In this document: one piece after another, positions 1 to 11,422 of the stretch
Layout: each line of letters opens with the position of its first letter
Numbering within the stretch: the first letter of the stretch is position 1
NCBI RefSeq assembly: GCF_051020765.1
Contig: NW_027469351.1
Location: 1-64,000 of the forward strand
Direction of reading: 5' to 3'
Source of the DNA: Lasioglossum baleicum
Lineage: Eukaryota; Arthropoda; Insecta; Hymenoptera; Halictidae
DNA length: 64,000 nt
Translations under genes and position numbers: made by a program
Notes under the pieces: model-generated
Database searches by the model: none
Seen by the model: only the letters and a program-made list of their open reading frames with translations
What the model was told of the DNA's origin: nothing

Positions 1-3000
1 CAGGCTAGTCGAGTAAAAAACACGAGCGGAGAAGGATGCATCCCGCCAGGCTAGTCCGAGTAAAAAACACGTGCGAGAGGATGCATCCCGCAGGCTAGTC
101 GAGTAAAAAACACGTGCAAGAGGATGCTTCCCGCAGGCTAGTCGAGTAAAAACACGTGCGAGAGGAAGCATCCCGCAGGCTAGTCGAGTAAAAACACGTG
201 CGAGAGAATGCTTCCCGCAGGCTAGTCGAGTAAAAACACGTGCAAGAGGATGCTTCCCGCAGGCTAGTCGAGTAAAAACACGTGCGAGAGGATGCATCCC
301 GCAGGCTAGTCGAGCAAAAACACGTGCGAGAGGATGCATCCCGCAGGCTAGTCGAGTAAAAACACGTGCGAGAGGATGCATCCCGCAGGCTAGTCGAGTA
401 AAAAACACGTGGCGAGAGGATGCATCCCGCAGGCTAGTCGAGTAAAAACACGTGCGAGAGGATGCATCCCGCAGGCTAGTCCGAGTAAAAAACACGTGCG
501 AGAGGATTGCACCCCGCAGGCTAGTCGAGCAAAAAACACGTGCGAGAGGATGCATCCCGCAGGCTAGTCGAGTAAAAAACACGTGCGAGAAGATGCATCC
601 CGCAGGCTAGTCGAGCCACAAACACGTGCGAGAGGATGCATCCCGCAGGCTAGTCGAGCAAAAACCACGTGCGAGAGGATGCATCCCGCAGGCTAGTCGA
701 GTAAAAAACACGTGCGAAAGGATGCATCCCGCAGGCTAGTCGAGCACAAACACGTGCGAGGTTTTTGTGGGATGCGCATGCGCAGGTTTTTGTGGGATGC
801 GCATGCGCAGATTTTCTTGGGATGCGCATGCGCAGGTTTTTTTGGGATGCGCATGGCTAGTCGAGCAAAAACACGTGCGAGAGGATGCATCCCGCAGGCT
901 AGTCGAGTAAAAAACACTTGCGAGGTTTCGTGGGATGCGCATGCGCAGGTTTCGTGGGATGCGCATGCGCAGGTCTTGTGGGATGCGCATGCGCAGATTT
1001 CTTGGGATGCGCATGCGCAGGTTTTTTGGGATGGCGCATGGCTAGTCGAGCAAATACCACGTGCGAGAGGATGCTTCCCGCAGGCTAGTCGAGTAAAAAC
1101 ACGTGCGAGAGGATGCATCCTGCAGGCTAGTCGAGTAAAAACACGAGAGAGAGGATGCATCCCGCAGGCTAGTCCGAGTAAAAACACGTGCGAGAGGATG
1201 CATCCCGCAGGCTAGTCGAGTAAAAACACGTGCAAGAGGATGCTTCCCGCAGGCTAGTCGAGTAAAAAACACGTGCGAGAGGATGCATCCCGCAGGCTAG
1301 TCCGAGTAAAAACACTTGCGAGGTTTCGTGGGATTGCGCATGCGCAGGTTTCGTGGGATGCGGCATGCGCAGGTTTTGTGGGATGCGCATGCGCAGATTT
1401 CTTGGGATGCGCATGCGCAGGTTTTTTGGGATGCGCATGGCTAGTCGAGCAAATACACGTGCTGAGAGGATGCATCCCGCAGGCTAGTCGAGTAAAAAAC
1501 ACGTGCGAGAGGAATGCATCCTGCAGGCTAGTCGAGTAAAAACACGAGCGAGAGGATGCATCCCGCAGGCTAGTCGAGTAAAAAACACGTGCGAGAGGAT
1601 GCATCCCGCAGGCTAGTCGAGTAAAAAACACGTGCAAGAGGATGCTTCCCGCAGGCTAGTCGAGTAAAAAACACGTGCGAGAGGAAGCATCCCGCAGGCT
1701 AGTCGAGTAAAAACACGTGCGAGAGAATGCTTCCCGCAGGCTAGTCGAGTAAAAAACACGTGCGAGAGGATGCATCCCGCATGCTAGTCGAGTAAAAACA
1801 CGTGCAAGAGGATGCTTCCCGCAGGCTAGTCCGAGCAAAAAACACGTGCGAGAGGATGCATCCCGCAGGCTAGTCGAGCAAAAAACACGTGCGAGAGGAT
1901 GCATCCCGCAGGCTAGTCGAGCAAAAACACGTGCGAGAGGATGCATCCCGCAGGCTAGTCGAGCAAAAACACGTGCGAGAGGATGCATCCCGCAGGCTAG
2001 TCGAGCAAAAACACGTGCGAGAGGATGCATCCCGCAGTCTAGTCGAGCAAAAACACGTGCGAGAGGATGCATCCCGCAGGCTAGTCGAGTAAAAACACGA
2101 GCGAGAGGAATGCATCCCGCAGGCTTGTCCGAGTAAAAAACACGTGCGAGGAGGATGCATCCCGCAGGCTAGTCGAGTAAAAACACGTGCAAGAGGATGC
2201 TTCCCGCAGGCTAGTCGAGTAAAAAACACGTGCGAGAGGATGCATCCCGCAGGCTAGTCGAGTAAAAACACGTGCGAGAGGATGCTTCCCGCAGGCTAGT
2301 CGAGTAAAAACACGTGCGAAAGGATGCATCCCGCAGGCTAGTCGAGCACAAACACGTGCGAGGTTTTGTGGGATGCGCATGCGCAGATTTTTTGGGATGC
2401 CGCATGCGCAGGTTTTTTTGGGATGCGCATGGCTAGGTCAAGCAAAAACACGTGCGAGAGGATGCATCCCGCAGGGTAGTCGAGTAAAAACACGTGCGAG
2501 AGGATGCATCCCGCAGGCTAGTCGAGTAAAAACACGTGCGAGAGGATGCATCCCGCAGGCTAGTGGAGTAAAAAACACGTGCGAGAGGATGCATCCCGCA
2601 GGCTAGTCGAATAAAAACACGTGCGAGACGATGCATCCCGCAGCCTAGACGAGTAAAAACACGTGCGAGAGGATGCATCCCGCAGGCTAGTCGAGTAAAA
2701 ACACGTGCGAGAGGATGCATCCCGCAGGCTAGTCGAGTAAAAACACGTGCAAGAGGATGCATCCCCGCAGGCTAGTCGAGTAAAAACACGTGCGAGTGGA
2801 TGCACCCCGCAGGCTAGTCGAGCAAAAACACGTGCGAGAGGATGCATCCCGCAGGCTAGTCCGAGTAAAAAACACGTGCGAGAAGATGCATCCCGCAGGC
2901 TAGTCGAGCACAAAACACGTGCGAGAGGATGCATCCCGCAGGCTAGTCGAGCAAAAACACGTGCGAGAGGATGCATCCCGCAGGCTAGTCGAGTAAAAAA

Positions 3001-4868
3001 CACGTGCGAAAGGATGCATCCCGCAGGCTAGTCGAGCACAAACACGTGCGAGGTTTTGTGGGATGCGCATGCGCAGGTTTTGTGGGATGCGCATACGCAG
3101 ATTTCTTGGGATGCGCATGCGCAGGGTTTTTTTGGGATGCGCATGGCTAGTCGAGCAAAAAACACGTGCGAGAGGATGCATCCCGCAGGCTAGTCGAGTA
3201 AAAAACACTTGCAAGGTTTCGTGGGATGCGCATGCGCAGGTTTTCGTGGGATGCGCATGCGCAGGTTTTGTGGGATGCGCATGCGCAGATTTCTTGGGAT
3301 GCGCATGCGCAGGTTTTTTGGGATGCGCATGGCTAGTCGAGCAAATACACGTGCGAGAGGATGCATCCCGCAGGCTAGTCGAGTAAAAAACACGTGCGAG
3401 AGGATGCATCCTGCAGGCTAGTCCGAGTAAAAACACGAGCGAGAGGATGCATCCCGCAGCCTAGTCGAGTAAAAAAACACGTGCGAGAGGATGCATCCCG
3501 CAGGGCTAGTCGAGTAAAAACGCGTGCGAGAGGAATGCATCCCGCAGGCTAGTCGAGTAAAAACACGTGCGAGAGGATGCATCCCGCAGGCTAGTCGAGT
3601 AAAAACACGTGCGAGAGGATGCATCCCGCAGGCTAGTGGAGTTAAAAAACACGTGCGAGAGGATGCATCCCGCAGGCTAGTCGAATAAAAAAAAACGTGC
3701 GAGACGATGCCATCCCGCAGCCTAGACGAGTAAAAAACACGTGCGAGAGGATGCCATCCCGCAGGCTAGTCGAGTAGAAACACGTGCAAGAGGATGCTTC
3801 CCGCAGGCTAGTCGAGTAAAAACACGTGCGTGAGGATGCATCCCGCAGGCTAGTCCGAGTAAAAACACGTGCGAGAGGATGCTTCCCGCAGGCTAGTCGA
3901 GTAAAAACACGTGCGAGAGGATGCATCCCGCATGCTAGTCGAGTAAAAACACGTGCAAGAGGATGCTTCCCGCAGGCTAGTCGAGTAAAAACACGTGCGA
4001 GAGGATGCATCCCGCAGGCTAGTCCGAGCAAAAACACGTGCGAGGAGGATGCATCCCGCAGGCTAGTCGAGCAAAAAACACGTGCGAGAGGATGCATCCC
4101 GCAGGCTAGTCGAGTAAAAAACACGTGCGAGAGGATGCATCCTGCAGGCTAGTCGAGTAAAAAACACGTGCGAGAGGATGCATCCCGCAGGCTAGTCGAG
4201 TAAAAACACGTGCGAGAGGATGCATCCCGCAGGCTAGTCCGAGTAAAAACACTTGCGAGGTTTCGTGGGATGCGCATGCGCAGGTTTTCGTGGGATGCGC
4301 ATGCGCAGGTTTTGTGGGATGCGCATGCGCAGATTTCTTGGGATGCGCATGCGCAGGTTTTTTTGGGATGCGCATGGCTAGTCGAGCAAATACACGTGCG
4401 AGAGGATGCATCCCGCAGGCTAGTCGAGTAAAAAACCACGTGCGAGAGAGGATGCATCCTGCAGGCTAGTCGAGTAAAAAACACGAGCGAGAGGATGCAT
4501 CCCGCAGGCTAGTCGAGTAAAAACACGTGCGAGAGGATGCATCCCGCAGGCTAGTCGAGTAAAAAACACGTTGCAAGAGGATGCTTCCCGCAGGCTAGTC
4601 GAGTAAAAAACACGTGCGAGAGGATGCATCCCGCAGGCTAGTCGAGTAAAAAACACGTGCGAGAGGATGCATCCCGCAGGCTAGTCGAGTAAAAACACGT
4701 GCGAGAGGATGCATCCCCGCAGGCTAGTCGAGTAAAAAACACGTGCGAGAGGATGCATCCCGCAGGCTAGTGGAGTAAAAACACGTGCGAGAGGATGCAT
4801 CCCGCAGGCTAGTCGAATAAAAACACGTGCGAGGACGATGCATCCCGCAGCCTAGACGAGTAAAAAAC
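1..4868 (+). repeat. Left part of the array, dense in single-base insertions (probable low-quality contig end)
   Basis: Same A/B order as 16,252-21,023, but with many extra single bases: A6 for A5 (107-112), GTCCGAG for GTCGAG (51-57, 480-486), GTGGCGAG (409-416), GATTGC (506-511, 1,332-1,337), ATGGCGC (1,031-1,037). B blocks lie at 761-855, 925-1,040, 1,323-1,439, 2,363-2,441, 3,053-3,145, 3,216-3,331 and 4,260-4,376. Their offsets to the clean counterparts (16,992; 17,151; 17,544; 18,567; 19,248; 19,407; 20,430) fall from 16,231 to 16,170 and then settle at 16,155 after the last extra A near 4,861-4,866. That is roughly 96 net insertions from position 1. The errors stop abruptly, which fits unpolished long-read sequence better than biological decay. 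Confidence 0.9.
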
Positions 4869-5549
4869 ACGTGCGAGAGGATGCATCCCGCAGGCTAGTC
4901 GAGTAGAAACACGTGCAAGAGGATGCTTCCCGCAGGCTAGTCGAGTAAAAACACGTGCGTGAGGATGCATCCCGCAGGCTAGTCGAGTAAAAACACGTGC
5001 GGGAGGATGCTTCCCGCAGGCTAGTCGAGTAAAAACACGTGCGAGAGGATGCATCCCGCATGCTAGTCGAGTAAAAACACGTGCAAGAGGATGCTTCCCG
5101 CAGGCTAGTCGAGTAAAAACACGTGCGAGAGGATGCATCCCGCAGGCTAGTCGAGCAAAAACACGTGCGAGAGGATGCATCCCGCAGGCTAGTCGAGCAA
5201 AAACACGTGCGAGAGGATGCATCCTGCAGGCTAGTCGAGTAAAAACACGTGCGAGAGGATGCATCCTGCAGGCTAGTCGAGTAAAAACACGTGCGAGAGG
5301 ATGCACCCCGCAGGCTAGTCGAGCAAAAACACGTGCGAGAGGATGCATCCCGCAGGCTAGTCGAGTAAAAACACGTGCGAGAAGATGCATCCCGCAGGCT
5401 AGTCGAGCACAAACACGTGCGAGAGGATGCATCCCGCAGGCTAGTCGAGCAAAAACACGTGCGAGAGGATGCATCCCGCAGGCTAGTCGAGTAAAAACAC
5501 GTGCGAAAGGATGCATCCCGCAGGCTAGTCGAGCACAAACACGTGCGAG

Positions 5550-5640
5550 GTTTTGTGGGATGCGCATGCGCAGGTTTTGTGGGATGCGCATGCGCAGATT
5601 TCTTGGGATGCGCATGCGCAGGTTTTTTGGGATGCGCATG
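5550..5640 (+). repeat. Reference four-unit block of 24-bp unit B
   Basis: This 91-bp block holds three full 24-bp units and a final unit cut to 19 bp, which runs straight into GCTAGTCGAG of the next A. Unit starts are GTTTTGTGGG, GTTTTGTGGG, ATTTCTTGGG and GTTTTTTGGG. Each full unit contains TGCGCATGCGCA (first at 5,561-5,572); the last unit ends GCGCATG and lacks it. Left flank is an A unit with GAGCACAAAC, right flank an A unit with GAGCAAAAAC; this pairing recurs in most blocks of this type. B shares GGATGC and CGCAG with the second half of A, so it is probably a shortened, re-amplified derivative of A (inference). Confidence 0.95.
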
Positions 5641-5708
5641 GCTAGTCGAGCAAAAACACGTGCGAGAGGATGCATCCCGCAGGCTAGTCGAGTAAAAACA
5701 CTTGCGAG

Positions 5709-5823
5709 GTTTCGTGGGATGCGCATGCGCAGGTTTCGTGGGATGCGCATGCGCAGGTTTTGTGGGATGCGCATGCGCAGATTTCTTGGGATGCGCATGC
5801 GCAGGTTTTTTGGGATGCGCATG
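5709..5823 (+). repeat. Reference five-unit B block (GTTTCG type)
   Basis: This 115-bp block has unit starts GTTTCGTGGG twice, GTTTTGTGGG, ATTTCTTGGG and GTTTTTTGGG. Its left flank is an A unit in which CACGTG has become CACTTG, and its right flank is an A unit with GAGCAAATAC. The usual order downstream is A with CCTGCAG, A with CACGAGCG, A, then A with GCAAGAGGATGCTTCCC. The same cassette recurs with the same flanks at more than 20 places, for example 8,880-8,994, 12,153-12,267, 20,430-20,544, 39,154-39,268 and 48,548-48,662. A three-unit derivative (two GTTTCG units and the final unit) occurs at 11,136-11,202 and elsewhere. Confidence 0.93.
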
Positions 5824-7080
5824 GCTAGTCGAGCAAATACACGTGCGAGAGGATGCATCCCGCAGGCTAGTCGAGTAAAAACACGTGCGAGAGGATGCAT
5901 CCTGCAGGCTAGTCGAGTAAAAACACGAGCGAGAGGATGCATCCCGCAGGCTAGTCGAGTAAAAACACGTGCGAGAGGATGCATCCCGCAGGCTAGTCGA
6001 GTAAAAACACGTGCAAGAGGATGCTTCCCGCAGGCTAGTCGAGTAAAAACACGTGCGAGAGGATGCATCCCGCAGGCTAGTCGAGCACAAACACGTGCGA
6101 GAGGATGCATCCCGCAGGCTAGTCGAGCAAAAACACGTGCGAGAGGATGCATCCCGCAGGCTAGTCGAGTAAAAACACGTGCGAGACGATGCATCCCGCA
6201 GCCTAGTCGAGTAAAAACACGTGCGAGAGGATGCATCCCGCAGGCTAGTCGAGTAAAAACGCGTGCGAGAGGATGCATCCCGCAGGCTAGTCGAGTAAAA
6301 ACACGTGCGAGAGGATGCATCCCGCAGGCTAGTGGAGTAAAAACACGTGCGAGAGGATGCATCCCGCAGGCTAGTCGAATAAAAACACGTGCGAGACGAT
6401 GCATCCCGCAGCCTAGACGAGTAAAAACACGTGCGAGAGGATGCATCCCGCAGGCTAGTCGAGTAGAAACACGTGCAAGAGGATGCTTCCCGCAGGCTAG
6501 TCGAGTAAAAACACGTGCGTGAGGATGCATCCCGCAGGCTAGTCGAGTAAAAACACGTGCGAGAGGATGCTTCCCGCAGGCTAGTCGAGTAAAAACACGT
6601 GCGAGAGGATGCATCCCGCATGCTAGTCGAGTAAAAACACGTGCAAGAGGATGCTTCCCGCAGGCTAGTCGAGTAAAAACACGTGCGAGAGGATGCATCC
6701 CGCAGGCTAGTCGAGCAAAAACACGTGCGAGAGGATGCATCCCGCAGGCTAGTCGAGCAAAAACACGTGCGAGAGGATGCAACCCGCAGGCTAGTCGAGT
6801 AAAAACACGTGCGAGAGGATGCATCCTGCAGGCTAGTCGAGTAAAAACACGTGCGAGAGGATGCATCCCGCAGGCTAGTCGAATAAAAACACGTGCGAGA
6901 CGATGCATCCCGCAGCCTAGACGAGTAAAAACACGTGCGAGAGGATGCATCCCGCAGGCTAGTGGAGTAAAAACACGTGCGAGAGGATGCATCCCGCAGG
7001 CTAGTCGAATAAAAACACGTGCGAGACGATGCATCCCGCAGCCTAGACGAGTAAAAACACGTGCGAGAGGATGCATCCCG

Positions 7081-7122
7081 CAGGCTAGTCGAGTAAAAAC
7101 ACGTGCGAGAGGATGCATCCCG
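7081..7122 (+). repeat. Reference copy of 42-bp monomer A
   Basis: This is an unmodified consensus monomer. Landmarks: GCTAGTCGAG at 7,084-7,093, A5 tract 7,095-7,099, palindrome CACGTG 7,100-7,105, palindrome ATGCAT 7,113-7,118 inside the 10-bp palindrome GGATGCATCC 7,111-7,120. Recurrent variants, each seen many times: GAGCAAAAAC and GAGCACAAAC (for GAGTAAAAAC); GAGCAAATAC (after many B blocks); GCAAGAGGATGCTTCCC; CACGAGCG; CACTTGCGAG (before many B blocks); CCTGCAG; GATGCACCCCG; GCGAGAAG and GCGAAAGG; GTGGAG; GTCGAATA followed by GACGATG and CCTAGACGAG; GCGTGAGG; CATGCTAG; CAGTCTAG; GGGTAG; AACGCGTG. All are substitutions that keep 42 bp. Confidence 0.95.
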
Positions 7123-10100
7123 CAGGCTAGTCGAGTAAAAACACGTGCGAGAGGATGCATCCCGCAGGCTAGTCGAGTAAAAACACGTGCGAGAGGATGC
7201 ACCCCGCAGGCTAGTCGAGCAAAAACACGTGCGAGAGGATGCATCCCGCAGGCTAGTCGAGTAAAAACACGTGCGAGAAGATGCATCCCGCAGGCTAGTC
7301 GAGCACAAACACGTGCGAGAGGATGCATCCCGCAGGCTAGTCGAGCAAAAACACGTGCGAGAGGATGCATCCCGCAGGCTAGTCGAGTAAAAACACGTGC
7401 GAAAGGATGCATCCCGCAGGCTAGTCGAGCACAAACACGTGCGAGGTTTTGTGGGATGCGCATGCGCAGGTTTTGTGGGATGCGCATGCGCAGATTTCTT
7501 GGGATGCGCATGCGCAGGTTTTTTGGGATGCGCATGGCTAGTCGAGCAAAAACACGTGCGAGAGGATGCATCCCGCAGGCTAGTCGAGTAAAAACAATTG
7601 CGAGGTTTCGTGGGATGCGCATGCGCAGGTTTCGTGGGATGCGCATGCGCAGGTTTTGTGGGATGCGCATGCGCAGATTTCTTGGGATGCGCATGCGCAG
7701 GTTTTTTGGGATGCGCATGGCTAGTCGAGCAAATACACGTGCGAGAGGATGCATCCCGCAGGCTAGTCGAGTAAAAACACGTGCGAGAGGATGCATCCTG
7801 CAGGCTAGTCGAGTAAAAACACGAGCGAGAGGATGCATCCCGCAGGCTAGTCGAGTAAAAACACGTGCGAGAGGATGCATCCCGCAGGCTAGTCGAGTAA
7901 AAACACGTGCAAGAGGATGCTTCCCGCAGGCTAGTCGAGTAAAAACACGTGCGAGAGGATGCATCCCGCAGGCTAGTCGAGCACAAACACGTGCGAGAGG
8001 ATGCATCCCGCAGGCTAGTCGAGCAAAAACACGTGCGAGAGGATGCATCCCGCAGGCTAGTCGAGTAAAAACACGTGCGAGACGATGCATCCCGCAGCCT
8101 AGTCGAGTAAAAACACGTGCGAGAGGATGCATCCCGCAGGCTAGTCGAGTAAAAACGCGTGCGAGAGGATGCATCCCGCAGGCTAGTCGAGTAAAAACAC
8201 GTGCGAGAGGATGCATCCCGCAGGCTAGTCGAGTAAAAACACGTGCGAGAGGATGCATCCCGCAGGCTAGTGGAGTAAAAACACGTGCGAGAGGATGCAT
8301 CCCGCAGGCTAGTCGAATAAAAACACGTGCGAGACGATGCATCCCGCAGCCTAGACGAGTAAAAACACGTGCGAGAGGATGCATCCCGCAGGCTAGTCGA
8401 GTAGAAACACGTGCAAGAGGATGCTTCCCGCAGGCTAGTCGAGTAAAAACACGTGCGTGAGGATGCATCCCGCAGGCTAGTCGAGTAAAAACACGTGCGA
8501 GAGGATGCTTCCCGCAGGCTAGTCGAGTAAAAACACGTGCGAGAGGATGCATCCCGCATGCTAGTCGAGTAAAAACACGTGCAAGAGGATGCTTCCCGCA
8601 GGCTAGTCGAGTAAAAACACGTGCGAGAGGATGCATCCCGCAGGCTAGTCGAGCAAAAACACGTGCGAGAGGATGCATCCCGCAGGCTAGTCGAGCAAAA
8701 ACACGTGCGAGAGGATGCATCCCGCAGGCTAGTCGAGTAAAAACACGTGCGAGAGGATGCATCCTGCAGGCTAGTCGAGTAAAAACACGTGCGAGAGGAT
8801 GCATCCCGCAGGCTAGTCGAGTAAAAACACGTGCGAGAGGATGCATCCCGCAGGCTAGTCGAGTAAAAACACTTGCGAGGTTTCGTGGGATGCGCATGCG
8901 CAGGTTTCGTGGGATGCGCATGCGCAGGTTTTGTGGGATGCGCATGCGCAGATTTCTTGGGATGCGCATGCGCAGGTTTTTTGGGATGCGCATGGCTAGT
9001 CGAGCAAATACACGTGCGAGAGGATGCATCCCGCAGGCTAGTCGAGTAAAAACACGTGCGAGAGGATGCATCCTGCAGGCTAGTCGAGTAAAAACACGAG
9101 CGAGAGGATGCATCCCGCAGGCTAGTCGAGTAAAAACACGTGCTAGAGGATGCATCCCGCAGGGTAGTCGAGTAAAAACACGTGCAAGAGGATGCTTCCC
9201 GCAGGCTAGTCGAGTAAAAACACGTGCGAGAGGATGCATCCCGCAGGCTAGTCGAGTAAAAACACGTGCGAGAGGATGCATCCCGCAGGCTAGTCGAGTA
9301 AAAACACGTGCGAGAGGATGCATCCCGCAGGCTAGTCGAGTAAAAACACGTGCGAGAGGATGCATCCCGCAGGCTAGTGGAGTAAAAACACGTGCGAGAG
9401 GATGCATCCCGCAGGCTAGTCGAATAAAAACACGTGCGAGACGATGCATCCCGCAGCCTAGACGAGTAAAAACACGTGCGAGAGGATGCATCCCGCAGGC
9501 TAGTCGAGTAGAAACACGTGCAAGAGGATGCTTCCCGCAGGCTAGTCGAGTAAAAACACGTGCGTGAGGATGCATCCCGCAGGCTAGTCGAGTAAAAACA
9601 CGTGCGAGAGGATGCTTCCCGCAGGCTAGTCGAGTAAAAACACGTGCGAGAGGATGCATCCCGCATGCTAGTCGAGTAAAAACACGTGCAAGAGGATGCT
9701 TCCCGCAGGCTAGTCGAGTAAAAACACGTGCGAGAGGATGCATCCCGCAGGCTAGTCGAGCAAAAACACGTGCGAGAGGATGCATCCCGCAGGCTAGTCG
9801 AGCAAAAACACGTGCGAGAGGATGCATCCCGCAGGCTAGTCGAGTAAAAACACGTGCGAGAGGATGCATCCTGCAGGCTAGTCGAGTAAAAACACGTGCG
9901 AGAGGATGCATCCCGCAGGCTAGTCGAGCAAAAACACGTGCGAGAGGATGCATCCCGCAGGCTAGTCGAGTAAAAACACGTGCGAGAGGATGCATCCTGC
10001 AGGCTAGTCGAGTAAAAACACGTGCGAGAGGATGCATCCCGCAGGCTAGTCGAGTAAAAACACGTGCGAGAGGATGCATCCCACAGGCTAGTCGAGTAAA

Positions 10101-11422
10101 AACACTTGCGAGGTTTCGTGGGATGCGCATGCGCAGGTTTCGTGGGATGCGCATGCGCAGGTTTTGTGGGATGCGCATGCGCAGATTTCTTGGGATGCGC
10201 ATGCGCAGGTTTTTTGGGATGCGCATGGCTAGTCGAGCAAATACACGTGCGAGAGGATGCATCCCGCAGGCTAGTCGAGTAAAAACACGTGCGAGAGGAT
10301 GCATCCTGCAGGCTAGTCGAGTAAAAACACGAGCGAGAGGATGCATCCCGCAGGCTAGTCGAGTAAAAACACGTGCGAGAGGATGCATCCCGCAGGCTAG
10401 TCGAGTAAAAACACGTGCAAGAGGATGCTACCCGCAGGCTAGTCGAGTAAAAACACGTGCGAGAGGATGCATCCCGCAGGCTAGTCGAGTAAAAACACGT
10501 GCGAGAGGATGCATCCCGCAGGCTAGTCGAGTAAAAACACGTGCGAGAGGATGCATCCCGCAGGCTAGTCGAGTAAAAACACGTGCGAGAGGATGCATCC
10601 CGCAGGCTAGTGGAGTAAAAACACGTGCGAGAGGATGCATCCCGCAGGCTAGTCGAATAAAAACACGTGCGAGACGATGCATCCCGCAGCCTAGACGAGT
10701 AAAAACACGTGCGAGAGGATGCATCCCGCAGGCTAGTCGAGTAGAAACACGTGCAAGAGGATGCTTCCCGCAGGCTAGTCGAGTAAAAACACGTGCGTGA
10801 GGATGCATCCCGCAGGCTAGTCGAGTAAAAACACGTGCGAGAGGATGCTTCCCGCAGGCTAGTCGAGTAAAAACACGTGCGAGAGGATGCATCCCGCATG
10901 CTAGTCGAGTAAAAACACGTGCAAGAGGATGCTTCCCGCAGGCTAGTCGAGTAAAAACACGTGCGAGAGGATGCATCCCGCAGGCTAGTCGAGCAAAAAC
11001 ACGTGCGAGAGGATGCATCCCGCAGGCTAGTCGAGCAAAAACACGTGCGAGAGGATGCATCCCGCAGGCTAGTCGAGTAAAAACACGTGCGAGAGGATGC
11101 ATCCCGCAGGCTAGTCGAGTAAAAACACTTGCGAGGTTTCGTGGGATGCGCATGCGCAGGTTTCGTGGGATGCGCATGCGCAGGTTTTTTGGGATGCGCA
11201 TGGCTAGTCGAGCAAATACACGTGCGAGAGGATGCATCCCGCAGGGTAGTCGAGTAAAAACACGTGCGAGAGGATGCATCCCGCAGGCTAGTCGAGTAAA
11301 AACACGTGCAAGAGGATGCTTCCCGCAGGCTAGTCGAGTAAAAACACGTGCGAGAGGATGCATCCCGCAGGCTAGTCGAGTAAAAACACGTGCGAGAGGA
11401 TGCGTCCCGCAGGCTAGTCGAG

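Larger units (their letters stand above)
4869..11422 (+). repeat. Clean part of segment copy 1 (matches 21,024-27,778)
   Basis: Error-free A/B array. B blocks: 5,550-5,640; 5,709-5,823; 7,446-7,536; 7,605-7,719; 8,880-8,994; 10,113-10,227; 11,136-11,202. Offset to the second copy is 16,155 until about 6,840, then 16,356. The extra 201 bp in copy 2 equal one four-unit B insertion (net 75 bp) plus three A monomers. Point differences from copy 2 are few: GCTACCC near 10,427 (GCTTCCC in copy 2), CAATTGCGAG near 7,595 (CAATTTCGAG near 23,951), and GCAGGCTAG near 8,600 (GCAGCCTAG near 24,955). Similarity ends near 11,422, where copy 1 continues with GAGTAAAAAC and copy 2 with GAGCAAAAAC. GTCGAATA monomers are repeated at 6,8xx and 7,0xx, marking a local duplication. 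Confidence 0.9.

Noticed and set aside
3685..3697. Long A-run near 3,687 as a poly(A) tail of a retroposed gene
   Set aside because: It is the A5 tract of a GTCGAATA monomer lengthened by errors in the noisy left end; the clean counterpart near 19,865 has five A.
5695..5708. CACTTGCGAG before B blocks as a promoter-like or regulatory element
   Set aside because: It is one substitution from CACGTGCGAG of the normal monomer and simply marks one cassette family.
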